64,000 bases of DNA from Symbiodinium natans (taxonomy: Eukaryota; Sar; Dinophyceae; Suessiales; Symbiodiniaceae). Made by a program: the position numbers and the translations under genes. The stretch is from contig CAJNDS010002117.1 in assembly GCA_905221605.1 (NCBI GenBank), positions 62,001-126,000 on the forward strand. The letters run 5' to 3'. Each line of letters opens with the position of its first letter. Within the stretch, counting starts at the first letter, position 1. Under the pieces are notes generated by a model. The model saw only the letters and a program-made list of their open reading frames with translations, did no database searches and had not been told where the DNA came from. This document shows positions 38,301 to 50,200 of the stretch, piece after piece.

Positions 38301-40935
38301 GTTGTTTTTGTCTACAGCTACACCTCTCACCTTCGCCCTGCTGACAGCATACTGTCTGGCCGACGGCCCAGATGCGCATAGCCCGTCGCCCGTTCCCCTC
38401 CGCCATGTCCGAATTTCATCGTCGCCGGGGTACCCATGGCAGTGAATGATCTGCCGTGGTGCTTGTCGGTTGTTAATGCGGCGAGAGCTCGGGCACCCGC
38501 TGCCATCATGCAGCGGGGTACTTGAGCAACACTTAATATTGCAACAGTCTGTGTCTGTGGCGCGTCACCTTCTGAGTCAGCGCAACGATCTGCTCCTTGC
38601 AGGTGCGAAGTTCTGCCTGCACCTGCGGCAATGTGTCAAGGCACGCTCACCTTACACTACTTCACGACTTGCAGTCGCAGAAACTAGCAGAACTTCCTCA
38701 AGAACCTCCTGGGTGAGAGCTGACATGCGAAGCCTCGTCGTTGAAGTGCATAGCTGACTGAAGCCTTGGCCGTCAAGACGCTGCACGAGGGCCAGTGGGC
38801 ACGTGACATCAGCGCCTGTGCAAACATGCGCTCTGTGTGAGTGTGTATCTGCGCATCTGCTGAGGGGGTGACGCAGCCTGCTTCGTTTGCAACACGTTGC
38901 GCAAGTCCTTCTCCTATCCAAGAGCCGTGACTGGCCTCCTAGGGTTCTAGAGGTTCTCACATTCTTTATGCGCATTCGGCATTCGATGCGGCAGCCAGCA
39001 ATCTTAATAGATGCTTCCATGAAATTCTTGTGTTGGTCGAAAGCGTACAAATACGCTTCGGACAGGTGCAGCACAGGGCATCCTTGGTCACAGCTTCTTT
39101 CCTCTCCACCTGCCGAAGACTTGCAGTATACAAGGGCAGCGCATGGGCTTTTGATTGATGGTGCGACTTTGACCTAGCGTCTGCCCTGCCGGGCCTCACG
39201 CGTTTCCTCCAGCTCCCTCGCAATAGCGCAGCACGACATGCGCAGAAACAGAATAAAAATGATAGTATGAGAAATACTGCGAGACGGCCTTTGCAGCTCC
39301 TCTCTACAATGAATAAGAAGTCAGGCCTCACGCTCTGCTGCAAACGCGTGGTTGCCATGGTGAGTTGGTCCAACTTCACCTGGCTCCAGCTGAATGTGCA
39401 ACTATGTCAAGCTATGATGCCTTCCTTGTTCTGATTCGATGGCTGCGCCATTGTTGTGTAGACGACCAGACTATCCGAAAATGGACGTGGTAGAGGATAC
39501 TGGGAGCAGATCTGCCTCCTTCTCCTTTGATTCGCCCTCGAGCTGCGAGATTTTGGCAGCATTCTTCTTCTCCACTTCCCTCAGGGGCTCAGTCTCTTTT
39601 TCAGGGACGCCCGCAAAACTGCATTCTCCTTCATTGCAGATAATGAGAATCTGAACTCTCCAATTCTTCGACGCTAGTACCTTGAACTCCGACACATGCC
39701 ATGTTCTAACTAGACCTACCCGGTAGCATTCGGCAATACTGCCTCAAGTTTCTCTCAAGAGCATTCACCTCTTCCTGCAGCTCACTGCAGCTCTCCTCAA
39801 GGGCAGGTGCAAACTGGGTGCTCATTGGTGGGAAATACGTCGGTGACTTCTGCAAGCTGCAAGTTAGCGTTGCGCCTGCGATTGCAAAGACAAAGACTGG
39901 GCAAGCTCGAGCTTGTCGTTCGCATCATCGTAGATGCTCTGGACACGGTGCCAGCCAAACAAGGACACCAGCAGAGTCTCGCGTTTGCAGATGCAACTGC
40001 AGGCAATTGCATCACTGCTGTAGAGAAACAGCATGTCTAGTTGTTTGTTGAGTTTCTGTTTTTTTGTAAGTTCTTTATGTACCATGACATCACGAACATC
40101 TAAGGGTTTCTCCGTCGAGAACGCCCTTAAAAAAGCTTTTGCCGACACAGGCTTACATAAGAAGAGTGCTAATCAGCAGCTTTGTTCCATGCAGGCACAC
40201 GCAAATTTTGTGTGACATCTATGACGTGCACCGCACCTGCAACGCGCGGATACGCGACTTCAGGTTGTCTTTCATGCCTGCAGGATGCTTGACAATGCTT
40301 GGCACGGGGACAATAACTCTGCTCTTTGCCTAAGAACCCCAGCCAAAATACGAGATAGTCATGCCTATTGTGCGAGGAGCAGACTGGGCTTCCCTGCGCA
40401 TGTGAGAGCTGAGCTCTTCCTGCAGTCTGAGAGGAGCTGTACAGTTGCAATCCTCCTCGAAGTTGGCCAAACTCTAAAACGCAACACGCCGTCCTCAAGC
40501 TGCTTCTTGAATGCGTCGTTGTTCCGCTGCATCTCAGAGGTGATCGTGCTTTGCCTGAAGTTCAGAGCTGGTCTTGATGTAAAAGCAAAACTCTGGATGC
40601 TGTGCTCTTTCGCCATTTCGACCCAAAATTCACGGTCTGCCTGTGAAATTCTGTGAATTTTGGCGCTCGGACTCCGTGCCTTTGCAGGCGTTCCTCCAAC
40701 TTGGTCTGAATCGCCAACTGCACATGACAATACGAAGTCGCTATCAGAGAAAGGCAGGTTACAAGTTAGAAGTAGCCTTACTTGTGTACGGCTCTTAGCA
40801 CCAGAGATACCAGAGGCTCTTCCTGCGAGTTTCTCCGACTGCTCAACTGCTGTACTTGTTTGCCTTGTTTGCTACAGGGGATCCGATATCCGAAGTCGGC
40901 CTCCAAGGCATGGTCTCGCAAAGGCAATAGCGCTG
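33035..40935 (-). CDS. Coiled-coil gene A, many small exons (paralogue of gene B)
   Basis: At least 25 short minus-strand exons (45-120 bp) encode almost continuous charged heptads, with mostly GC donors and AG|G acceptors. Order with landmarks: ~40855-40785 VEQSEKLAGRASGISGA; ~40650-40580; ~40560-40495 MQRNNDAFKKQLEDGV; ~40465-40375; ~40285-40225 MKDNLKSRIRALQ; ~39965-39890 VQSIYDDANDKLELAQSLSL; ~39800-39735 CSELQEEVNALERNLRQY; ~39615-39500; ~39380-39325; ~38635-38575 CKEQIVALTQKVTR; ~37705-37645; ~37545-37480; ~37385-37330; ~37300-37240; ~37015-36950; ~36745-36665 RITLLEDQAQNEKV; ~36548-36485 CEEDNNKLAAEVKRM; ~34160-34110; ~34060-33950; ~33920-33860; ~33755-33705; ~33660-33605 QAQSEAAAAKQLVEAG; ~33530-33440 AKLAELKAVQDAQSAS; ~33385-33320; ~33230-33160 ERVRQAVAAQAS; ~33105-33035 AAQEAAAAQKTAADLQ. 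A structural or cytoskeletal role is likely; no named family fits. Exon edges are approximate and both gene ends are open. Confidence 0.65.
34744..34965. repeat. (TTC)n microsatellite, ~70 copies
   Basis: About 220 bp of TTC on the plus strand (GAA in the minus-strand transcript), with one GTC interruption near 34890. It lies in the 2.3-kb intron of coiled-coil gene A and produces the long poly-Leu, poly-Lys and poly-Glu ORFs. Purine/pyrimidine mirror tracts of this kind can form triplex DNA. Confidence 0.95.
35271..35310. repeat. (CT)n microsatellite
   Basis: About 40 bp of CT inside the same intron. Further CT tracts lie near 35692-35706, and TTTC-rich sequence near 35624-35642. Confidence 0.9.
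35471..35582. repeat. Second (TTC)n microsatellite
   Basis: About 110 bp of TTC/CTT with one TGC interruption near 35565, about 500 bp from the first array in the same intron. Minus-strand transcripts would carry GAA. Confidence 0.95.
36797..36899. repeat. 10-bp tandem repeat (ATGCACATGM)
   Basis: Ten units: the first five read atgcacatgc, the last five atgcacatga, a clean switch halfway through the array. It sits immediately upstream (in transcription) of the gene A exon at 36745-36665. The unit contains the palindrome TGCA and, in the first half, ATGCAT. Confidence 0.95.
38060..38265 (-). CDS. Coding-looking segment inside gene A
   Basis: The minus-strand frame reads EEIPDESWGESDMDLFRNLE, VEVPPLMIYPMRRETQPNF, GMKGEFKEHTGG and FRKRIANSNVKAHAQ. 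Unlike the flanking gene A exons it is not a simple coiled coil and has no counterpart in gene B. It may be a non-coiled exon special to gene A, or part of an inserted gene. Confidence 0.4.
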
Positions 40936-40999
40936 CTATGCGCTGCTTCAAGATTTCAATTCATCTCCATCAAGCTCTGTGACTCTGTGACTCTGTGGC

Positions 41000-42119
41000 A
41001 GATTTACCGTGACACTGACATGCTTGACTGGAGGCGAGCGATCGGATCGCCTCCAGGCCATTGAGCAAAGGGGCGCGTTGTGGGGGGGCAGCACCTTAGC
41101 TTGCACAGGCAAAATACCCTGCCTGCAAACCATGCTTACAGTAGTGCCCGCCAAGCGAGACGGTACCACTATGTGCGAAACTGAGGCCACTTCGCGTGAC
41201 GGTCTTCTGTCGCCTGGCTCTCTCTGGCTCTCTCCCTCTATCACGCTGGCCTGGCTTCTTCGCATGTGCTCTTGTTGCAACAAGTTTGGCTGTTAGGCCA
41301 TGTTGGGCCTGAACTGCGGAGGATTCGCTAAACTCATGGCCAGGGACTCTGTCATGGCAATTAGAAGCGTTGATCAGAGCCGCGTGGTATGGCACAGGCG
41401 AGGAAGCTAGAAGGCCCAAGAGACTGAAAAAAAAAAAAGTCTCGGTATTGCGAGCCTTCTATGGTGCAGCCCTTAAGCCTTAAATCCTTCCAACATGTGT
41501 TGCTGGCGATGGTTCAGGTCGGAAATGCAATGCCGCTACGCCCAACACCAACGAACCTGAATCTTCCACTGCAGCGACCTCAAAAGGAAATCCTTGCGAC
41601 AGCCAGTTGCCAGCTGCCTTCGGTGTGCAGCTGTAAGAGCGGCAACAGCACCAAGTGCCAGGGGCGCCGCCTGAGAATCGTCCGAGGTCAGCTGCAGTAA
41701 TCAATGATCCTTGTCTGGAAGTCTCTGCTAGCTGCTATACAAAGACAGTGGCTTCGGCTTACACACTGTGCACCGGCTGGTTATGGGGGGCTGAGCATGT
41801 ATGAAATAGTATAATGTTGACCACTTGGTCATGAACGATTCGATCCTGAAATATGCTCGTTGGTCATGAACTGTCATGATTTTGCCACCAAATGCATCAT
41901 GATAAAGGACAAGCTCTGTTAGACTTCACCCTGCCCTTTGCAACAAGGATGGAACTCCGATCTCTTAGGCTAGGTTCTGAGATGCTTCCGACCATCTGCC
42001 GACCTGAGCTTTTCTTTTTGGCCATCGTAGCTGAAACTGTCCAAAGCGTTCCAGGCGCTGTTGTCGTGCTCACTACACTACACTGTACAGAGCCTGGTGC
42101 GCAATGCGGACCACCAAGC
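41000..42119. other. Interval between gene A and the amidase
   Basis: No exon recognised. A 12-base A run lies at about 41427-41438. Some upstream exons of gene A may lie here unrecognised. Confidence 0.35.
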
Positions 42120-44809
42120 TCAGTGAACACCATGGTGAAGGGCAGCCTCTTCTATGGATCTGGGGCCTTTGGTGTCCAGATCCACACTGCCGCGGCGCGG
42201 CTCGGGGCAGCCCTGGGGCAGGCCCAGCTCTTTCTCGAGCGCAGCCGCCGCACGAAGAAGCGCGGCATCCTCGCCGAAGGGCGCCACAAGCTGCAAGCCC
42301 ACAGGGCGGCCATCCTCCAGAGTCCAAATATTTAGAAATCTACGCGGAACTGTGCACAAGTTCCAGATGCGTGTTTCTCTATGCGACATGCAATACACCT
42401 CAAGACGCCCACTCCAATTGCTCCCGACAAATGCTTTGCTATTCTGCAGGCTCCAGGAAAAGTTAGCACAACAGGTGGGAACAGTGGTAGAGCATGCTTT
42501 GTTTGGCAGAATCCGCGCAGGCTCGCCAATTTGCTGTTGACTGGTCGTGCCACATAGCCAAGCAATGAAAGCTTTTTGGTATTCACATGAGTCACAGGCA
42601 CTACCCTGAACGTTACCAGCTGCTATCTACGGCACTTTCTCGCCTCCAGGAAGCCGCAAGGCATGACCAGGGCGGGGCACAAGAAAGTGGTGACTATACA
42701 TGCTGGCATCATCCTGGGTGTCCACACAAGGAAAGGAAACAAGACCGACGTGCCGCACAGCCCACTAAGGAACCTTAAGATCAAAGGATCAAGCAAGAGC
42801 GCGGGCCAAGTCTAAAATTCAGTATGTTGGAGCAACGCCTCGTACACGATATAGTATTCTGGCAGAATACTACATGATGTGTCTTAGAATGAGAATGTTA
42901 ATGCAATTTGAAGGCAAGCTAGACATAGAATTGATAGTTCGACGTCAATGCATGCTGCAACGCATGCTGAAACTGCAAGCATCCAGCCCAAGTAGTCCGA
43001 GAAAGTTTGACCAAGCTGTTCCGTGGGATAGCGCACATCAGCATCGAACGCAGCATCCAGTGTCGCTGGTACGCAGAGGATGTCGATAGATTTGAAGAGT
43101 TCCTGCACCTGTGCAAACTGGTTGCTCAAGCGTTCTTGGGCCTCTTGCCTTCTCGCAGCCAGACCACGTGTTGAAGCAATCGATGCGTTCCAGATAACTT
43201 CTGGCTTCAAAAGAGCTTTCATCTCTGCGTCATTCAAGAGATCCGAAAACTTCTCTGCAAAAGTGTTGCCTCAAACTGAGAACACTCTGCAAACACCTTA
43301 TAGATCATCTGAGAGTTTCGCTCCATAAACCATCAACTCAAAATTTGGCTGCCATAAATACAAGCTTGATGCTGCGCAATATCATGAAAAGCTCTTCAGC
43401 CTTGCTGAAGTCAATTGCATCACTCGACACTTCTTGGCAGGTAGATCCTTCATTGCACGACGCCAGCAAAGTTGCCGCTTTCCGGCACATGGCCTACATG
43501 ACAGCGAGACATAGCGAGACATGCTGAAGCTTCATGTTTCGCCCTCTCTGCTTATGTTGGGAACATTCGGTGACTGGCAACTTCAAGGCGCAGACCAGGC
43601 CTCGACGCTGGGCGAGTATGTGTAGCCAACAGTGGAGAAGCCGACTCTCACGTTGGCACCCTGCTCGGCTCCGGCAACTGCCGCAGCTTCAAAAGTATGT
43701 CCTTCAGGCAGACTCGGCACTGAAAAATCCCATCCGTGACCACCCTCCATCGTGTCCAAAAGCAATGCCACATCCCGAACACATCTGCCAACAGGCCCGT
43801 TGATGGTGTGAAGTCCCACCAAAGGACCTGAAGGTGTGCTTGCGTCTCTTGGGATGCGGCCAGGTGACACCCGGAAGCCCAGCACTCCACAGAATGCAGC
43901 GGGCGTCCGAAGGGAGCCTCCCAAGTCAGAGCCTGTTGCAAGCCAGCTCTGGCAGGCTGCCTCGGAATCGGTCAGTCAAACTCCGACAAGCGATCAAGAG
44001 ACATGAGACAAGAATTGACATGAGACCCGTTTCGGAAGGTTGAGTTGTGAGCGCCTTCATGGATGTTCAATTTTCTCAAAACCTGCAGATGCTTTACAGA
44101 TGCTTGACTTGCCGGATTTCCTTCTGCCACACATTTGGGGACACGAACACAAGACAAAGAGTCAACAAGCAGTACAGTATACCTAAAGCACCAAATTGGT
44201 AACAGAACAGAAATAGCTCTTCTGTGCATTCCTCGCCGCCACAGCCGAACAGCTCCCACCGCTGCTGCCGCCCGCCGTCGTCCGCGTGTCCCACGGGGAG
44301 ACGGTCGTTGGAAATAAGGGGTTGAAGCTCTGCGATCCAGCGCAAAACTCGGGGACGTTTGTCTTCCCGACAACAATGGCTCCCCTCTCTTCAAGCTGGG
44401 TCACCAGCGGGGAGCTTTTGTCAGGGATTCGACTTGCGTATATAGGCGAGCCCTCTGTGAAGCGAACCCCAGCCACTGCCTCCGAGTCTTTGATCAGAAC
44501 CGGCAAACCATACAGGAAGCCCCGCGGGGGAGTTTTGGGCACCTGAAAACGTGCAGCATGAGCTCGAGCTCGATCGAAGCAGGTTATGGGGGTCGTGTTC
44601 AGTGCGCAATCTGTTTGTGATAGCCTCTGCTCCACAACATCGATCATTTCCAGCGGAGTGACACATCCATTTTTGAGCAAGGCCACAGCCTCATGCGCTG
44701 CAAGCAGATGAAGTGGCTTGGTCGGCTTGGTAGCCATGCTTGCAAAAGATGCACTCCGCCTGTCGAGAACCCGCCACCAAGCACCGGGCCGGGCAAGGCG
44801 ATGTCTCAT
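42120..44809 (-). CDS. Amidase-signature hydrolase, six exons, 540 aa
   Basis: Amidase-signature serine hydrolase, cleaving amide bonds through a Ser-cisSer-Lys triad. Exons: 44809-44237, 43960-43601, 43493-43353, 43270-42977, 42703-42644, 42314-42120; all phases agree, giving 540 codons plus stop. The catalytic Lys is in LPVLIKDSEAVAG, the cis-Ser in TAGGSSGGS, and the nucleophile in ATGSDLGGSLRTPAAFCG. Later landmarks are CRKAATLLASC, LLKPEVIWNASIASTRG, CPALVMPCGFLE and DGRPVGLQLVAPFGEDAALL. The full length and an intact triad suggest a functional enzyme; substrate is not predictable. I chose Met 44809 because the next 24 residues are Arg-rich and acid-free (RHRLARPGAWWRVLDRRSA contains one Asp), possibly organelle-targeting; MATKPTK at 44737 is the alternative. 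Donors are GC at introns 1, 2 and 5. Introns 3 and 4 are shift-ambiguous by one G. It sits between the two coiled-coil paralogues. Confidence 0.92.
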
Positions 44810-47224
44810 GCGGGCTAGCACACAAGCATCCAAACCAGCTAGATGACTAGCATCTCTTGCAAGATTCCGCCTTGCTACATCACTTGCCCCGTCAGATACG
44901 AATGCATTAGTATGCATTACCTGGAGCATTGCCGCACCGCATGAGTCGGAGAATGCACCATCGAGAGTACTCTTCAAGCCACACCAGTAAAAACTACAAT
45001 GACATCCAAGCGAGTCATGGCATGAAATTATTGCCCGAGCTTAAGACTAAAGTCTAAAGGCCATCAAGGGCCGTTCTCGTCAAGGGTTCAAGATGTCATG
45101 TTCGGGCGTGTAGAGCAAGTCTAGCAGAAGGCCACCCTGCTCTGCAAGCGTTTACAGTGTACAGCCTTCAGATGTTCAAACGAGTGATGGAAGCTTTCAG
45201 GTTTGCAAGTCCCTGCAGCAGCCGAGTAAGCAGCAGCATCAGAGAGGCCCGTCTTGGTGCCAACCTGCTCTGAAGTCATGCGCGTGCTCGCGAGGCCGTA
45301 CAGCTAGAGCAGCTAGAGCAGCGGCTTCAAGGTACGCAAGCCGATGAGCCGTGAACCGGCCTCGGGAGCTGCAGTGCCACGAGCAGCCAAAGGGGTGCCT
45401 CGACTTGCTCACTGACATGACGGCACATGACTGCGCAATGCACAAGCTTGGATCTAAAGGTCACCGAAGCTCCCTAGGGCTGTGAAGGAAAGAAAATACA
45501 TCTTTCAAGCGGCCTTGGTCGTTGCAGGAACCTCAGGATGTGGATTTAAAACTTGGTCATTGGCCAGTTGAACTCGGCAGGACGAAAGTGACACCAGCAG
45601 TGCCTCAGCACAGCTTCACATCACGACGTGGAGGTACAATGACTACCCTTGAGTTATACTTTTGCATAAAGAACGAAGTCACTCAATCCTGTGATGGCAG
45701 GAATACCGGCACTTGCCAGCAACAAAAGCAATGTGAGAGTTTGTCCAGCACTGGCATGCAGCTTGGCCAAATCAAGGCTGCACAGGGCATTGCCGAGCCT
45801 GTCAGCATCGCGGCTAGTGCTGAGAGCCACACAGGCCACAGCTGCAGCAGTTGTCGAGTACTTCCTCCGCATCGTGCAACCACGAATCACATGCAGCTTG
45901 CAATCAGCCTCGTCCCATCGGGCATTGTACATGACGTTACATGTGGGCCTCATTGTCGAGGCCATCTCGAGTATCACAAATCGCCGTAGTGCTTTCCCGC
46001 CACTTCAGAGCCAAAGTCCGAACACGAAAGGACTGCGAGGCGTGTCCAGTTCGATTCGCGCGCGGCCGAAACAGAGTTGAACACATTGCACACGCGAGTC
46101 TACACTACTGGTACCAAGGACGACTGCCGGGTGCCACTTTTATCCAAGTTCGGCCAAGCTTCTGTCCGTCGAGTTCAGAACTCGAGCTAAAGGTGCCAAC
46201 GTGATGTTGCTATTCTTTAAATGCTACTGCTCTTTGCTGCTATCTTCTTGACGTTATCATTCGCCCGCTTTGGGACGGGGCAAGAGGTGTGCAGGAAAAA
46301 ACAGAGTCACCTGAAGCACCCATACATCACAGATTAATGACCGTGCATTCTCTTTCAGGAGATCATTTCGGAGGTCTCAAAGCTGGGGTGCGTGACTTGC
46401 TATGGTACTGAGAAATGTTGTGGAACACTCGCAGGAAGCGATTTCGCATTGACTTCGAACCTTGGCCTTCCAAACCGGCTTGAATGTGCCAATCAGCCAT
46501 GAGCTACAACTCGCCCCAATGGGGGACGTGCATCATGACACGTAGCAAGTGATGCTTTGCATTCTGGCTAAAGTTTCACGTAGCCGCTTGCAGGCATGGC
46601 TCAGAGCATTGGCCTCGTCACAGCGAATTGCCGTGGCTCCAGAAACCCGAGCAGCGCCGGGCACAGAGCTTCGAAGAGGATGCAAGTTGATCTTTCTTAC
46701 TTACGTCCCTGGCCCTGGCTTCTGGTCGGCGCTGCCGCCGTGGAAAACTGCTCATATCTCCCAGACGCAATGGTCTGGGGTCTGAGAGTTGTCTGAGCGT
46801 CAAGACTTTAAAGAAGCTTAGATCTACACAAGGTGACTGTGCCTGTCTGCCTCGCTGAGATCACGGACTGCACAGTGACAGCTCGAAAGCTTGGAAATGC
46901 TCAAGCCGCCTTCTGCCTCGGGTTGCAATCCACATCGCAGGAGCACGAGCAAACAAGGACTTCTTAAATCTTGTTTATCTCCAAGTCATCACATGCTGAG
47001 TCCTGCTATCCTGCTTGACAATTCCAGGAGTAAATGCGGAAATTGGGCGAGAAGCTCTGCAGACACTCTGCAAACGTGTTTAAGGCATGCGTACTGTTGT
47101 GGAAATGCAGCTCCGTCGCCATGGAAGCGTCTGCGAGGCTTTCCCCTGACACAGAAAGCTCTGCCGACAGCCTATGCTGAATGTCCACAACTCTCTTAAC
47201 CCGGCTGGCACGCATGATCGCATC
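44810..47224. other. Upstream of amidase; no gene recognised
   Basis: Open but unrecognised minus-strand frames occur near 45880-45690 and 47165-47100 (ESLADASMATELHFHN, possibly a downstream exon of gene B). No promoter element can be identified, and dinoflagellate genes lack a dependable TATA box. Confidence 0.35.
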
Positions 47225-50200
47225 GCTACTTCCGCTCACGTTGTTGCACCTGCAGGTTGGCCGCCATTTCTTGCGCTGCTGCTGCCTCCTGAGCCGCTTT
47301 GGCCTCGATCTGCAGCACTTACCAGCACGTAAGTACTTTGGCATGTGTTGCCTCCCTGCCCTTCCACAAGGTGGCCTGGGTTTCCAAGGCTTGGCGCACG
47401 CGCTCCTGGACGGGGAGCCGGCGCTGCCGAGATAAAGAGAGATACCCAAAGATGACCAGAGAGATGACCAGAGAGCACCAGAATCCAAGAAAAGACTCCT
47501 GAGCTGCTGCCGCCTCAGCAAACAGCCCGGCGGCCTCAACGGCAGGTCTGCGATCTGCTAAAACGGCTAAACCATGGGCAGCTCGACCGAATCGTATGTC
47601 CGTCGAAGTGTATGTCCGAGCCTTCTCCGCGGTGGCACTCCGTGCCTCCTCAACTGCTCTCAGCTCGGCAAGTTTCGCCTCCTCCGGGTGAAAGCGGTGA
47701 AAGCGGTGAAAGCGCAGGCACCCACTTCCTTCTATTCAAAGCCCAACATCCCAGCATCAGTTCACACCACATGATTCCCATCATATCCCTCCTCGACGAG
47801 CTTCTTAGCAGCTGCAGCTTCCTGTTGCGCCTGCCATGCGATATGGATACAACGTCAAAGGAGAAAAAGAAGTTCCGAGCTTCCTGGCGCTTGGAGTGCA
47901 AGGCTTTGATCCAAGACAGTTAGAGGATGCCAAAGGGTTCGCCGGCCTGGGCCTCCGCATTTCGAGCCTGGCACCATGTCAACGAAAGCTCGCCTCTGCT
48001 ACGTTGCCCGACACTGTTGAAGCCTGAGAAAGAAAAAGGATGCACATGATGACAAAGGGCCTCTCAGGGTCTCTGGAATTTACGTCTGAGCAAAAGCCGT
48101 TGCCACCCCTCCCTCAACACACAATGCTCGCAAACCCCTCGCCTAAAACGAGCGGACCTTACTGCACGCAAAACACCGCAAAACCAAACTTGGATTGTGT
48201 CAACACGGCCTTCCGAATCTCTGCCTCCAGTTCAGCTCTCTTTGCCTGCGCACTTCACGCAGAGGACTCTTCAACATGTAGCAGACAATCGGGGGAGTGC
48301 CCGATTAGCATTGGGCATATTGGCGTAGGCAAAACACACCGACACGCACGCTCTACTCTAGCGGACTCTAGCGGCCACTCGCGGCGAAGACACAGAGACC
48401 TCGCGCTGCTGCTTCAGGGTAGGCAGGTCAGAAACACGCCAACTGCAGCGGTGCCGTCAACAAATTCTTCGCAACATGGTTAGCATATATCGGTCCACAT
48501 TGCACATATTTGACGCCAGGTTCGGTAAACCCAGCAGTAGAAAGATAGGTACAGGCCTCTGCGGCACGCGCGGACTCCTCGGCCTGTCATGAAAAGTCCC
48601 TTTCTGGGGGGAACTTCATTTCCATGAGTGAAGTATGAGATGTCGTTTCTCAAAGGCGCCTTTCCAGAGAACTTCAAGATACATCATGAATATGTCATGA
48701 CGAAGCCTCCACCGTCTTTCCCTGCTCCCTCTCGATTCGATTCCATTCCTTGCCTTGGCTTCAAAGGTCTGGGCCTGGACTGCAGCTTCCCGGGCGCGCT
48801 CCTGGAACACGATTCCACGCAGGATTCTCGCGTCGTTAGCGCATGTGACCATACTTCCAAACACTCGTAGGTGGAGCGGAAGGGAGCAGAATCTTACAGC
48901 AGCAGTTCACAGCACCCCCGGCAGAGGCTGTGAAAAGGCCTGAAACATTGCGAGATCGGTAGCCAGCTTCGTCGTCTCTTTCTCCTTTTCCTTGAAGTTG
49001 GCCTCTGCAAGAAGCACGCACCATCGTGCCACTGTGCTTACACTCCCCTCGGTCTGCTTGATGTGAAAACCGTGCTTTGCCAGTTTCCTCTAGGAGCCTT
49101 TTCACTGCAAAGAGGCCAGGGCATCACAGAGCATCCAGGAACCCTCAACAAGCAAAGCAAACGAACAGTAGCAGCAGCACCCAGCTCACTCTCCAATGGC
49201 CCTCACTGGAAAAGGTCTTTCTGGCCGTCTCAAGCACATGACGTGCATCTGGTTGTTGGCGCCCTATGTCCCCACGATGCTGTGACGACAATTTGGCACG
49301 ATGGCCTCCAGCTGATTGAGCTCATTGGCCAGTCTCTCATTCTCCGCATACGATGCCTGAACCCATCTCAAACCCACGAGCATTGCACGAATCGAACTTC
49401 CATGCATGGACATCTTCCGTCCCACATGCGACCATGCGGCTGAGAGCTTGGAGTTGAAGACCTGCTGGTTTTGGGCAACCTGCTCCAAGAGGCTGATGCG
49501 GCGAATGAGCTTCCTTACCGTTGCCACAGCATGCTCAGAGCATACGGCAGAGAAACAACTGCATCAGCCCGTCGGCGTTCGTTGCCGCATGTTATCGCGT
49601 TTATGACATACGTATATGTTCCATCACGCGGCAAATCGCCCTACCAAGCCAAGGCGCTGGTTCTCCTCCTCCATCTTCGGCAACCGGTCCTCTAGGTACT
49701 GGTTCTTGCTTTGCACCTGACAATGATAAACAGCAGCCAACCGCAGCCAACCCACCAGTGCTTGGTCTGGGACCCAACATGACCCACCATCTGCAAGAAA
49801 GCCGCCTGCGCTAGCCTGACTTCCAGATTGCGCTCCCTTTGGAGAGCATCGGAGATGTCAGCCTTTGTCAGCTCTTTAGCTTGGAGGTCTTGGATTCCGC
49901 TTGCACCGGCACATACAAGATGCACCATCAGAGTCACGACATGCCACTACAACCCATTCGTCCTCCAAGACTTTCTGCTCGCTTTGCAGCCGCTGCACTT
50001 CTGCCGTGGAGGCCTGCACAGGGGCAAGAAGGCAATACGAATCTCTACGCCCCATTCTGTAACTTGACAGAGCCAAAATCTCCAAATGCATGTCCACCCA
50101 CAAGAACCCCCAGTCTGTGAACTTGACGCGACCTGCTTCAATCTGTCTCTCCAAATGCATGTCCGCTGAAAGGAACCCCAGTCAACAAACTTGACACAAT

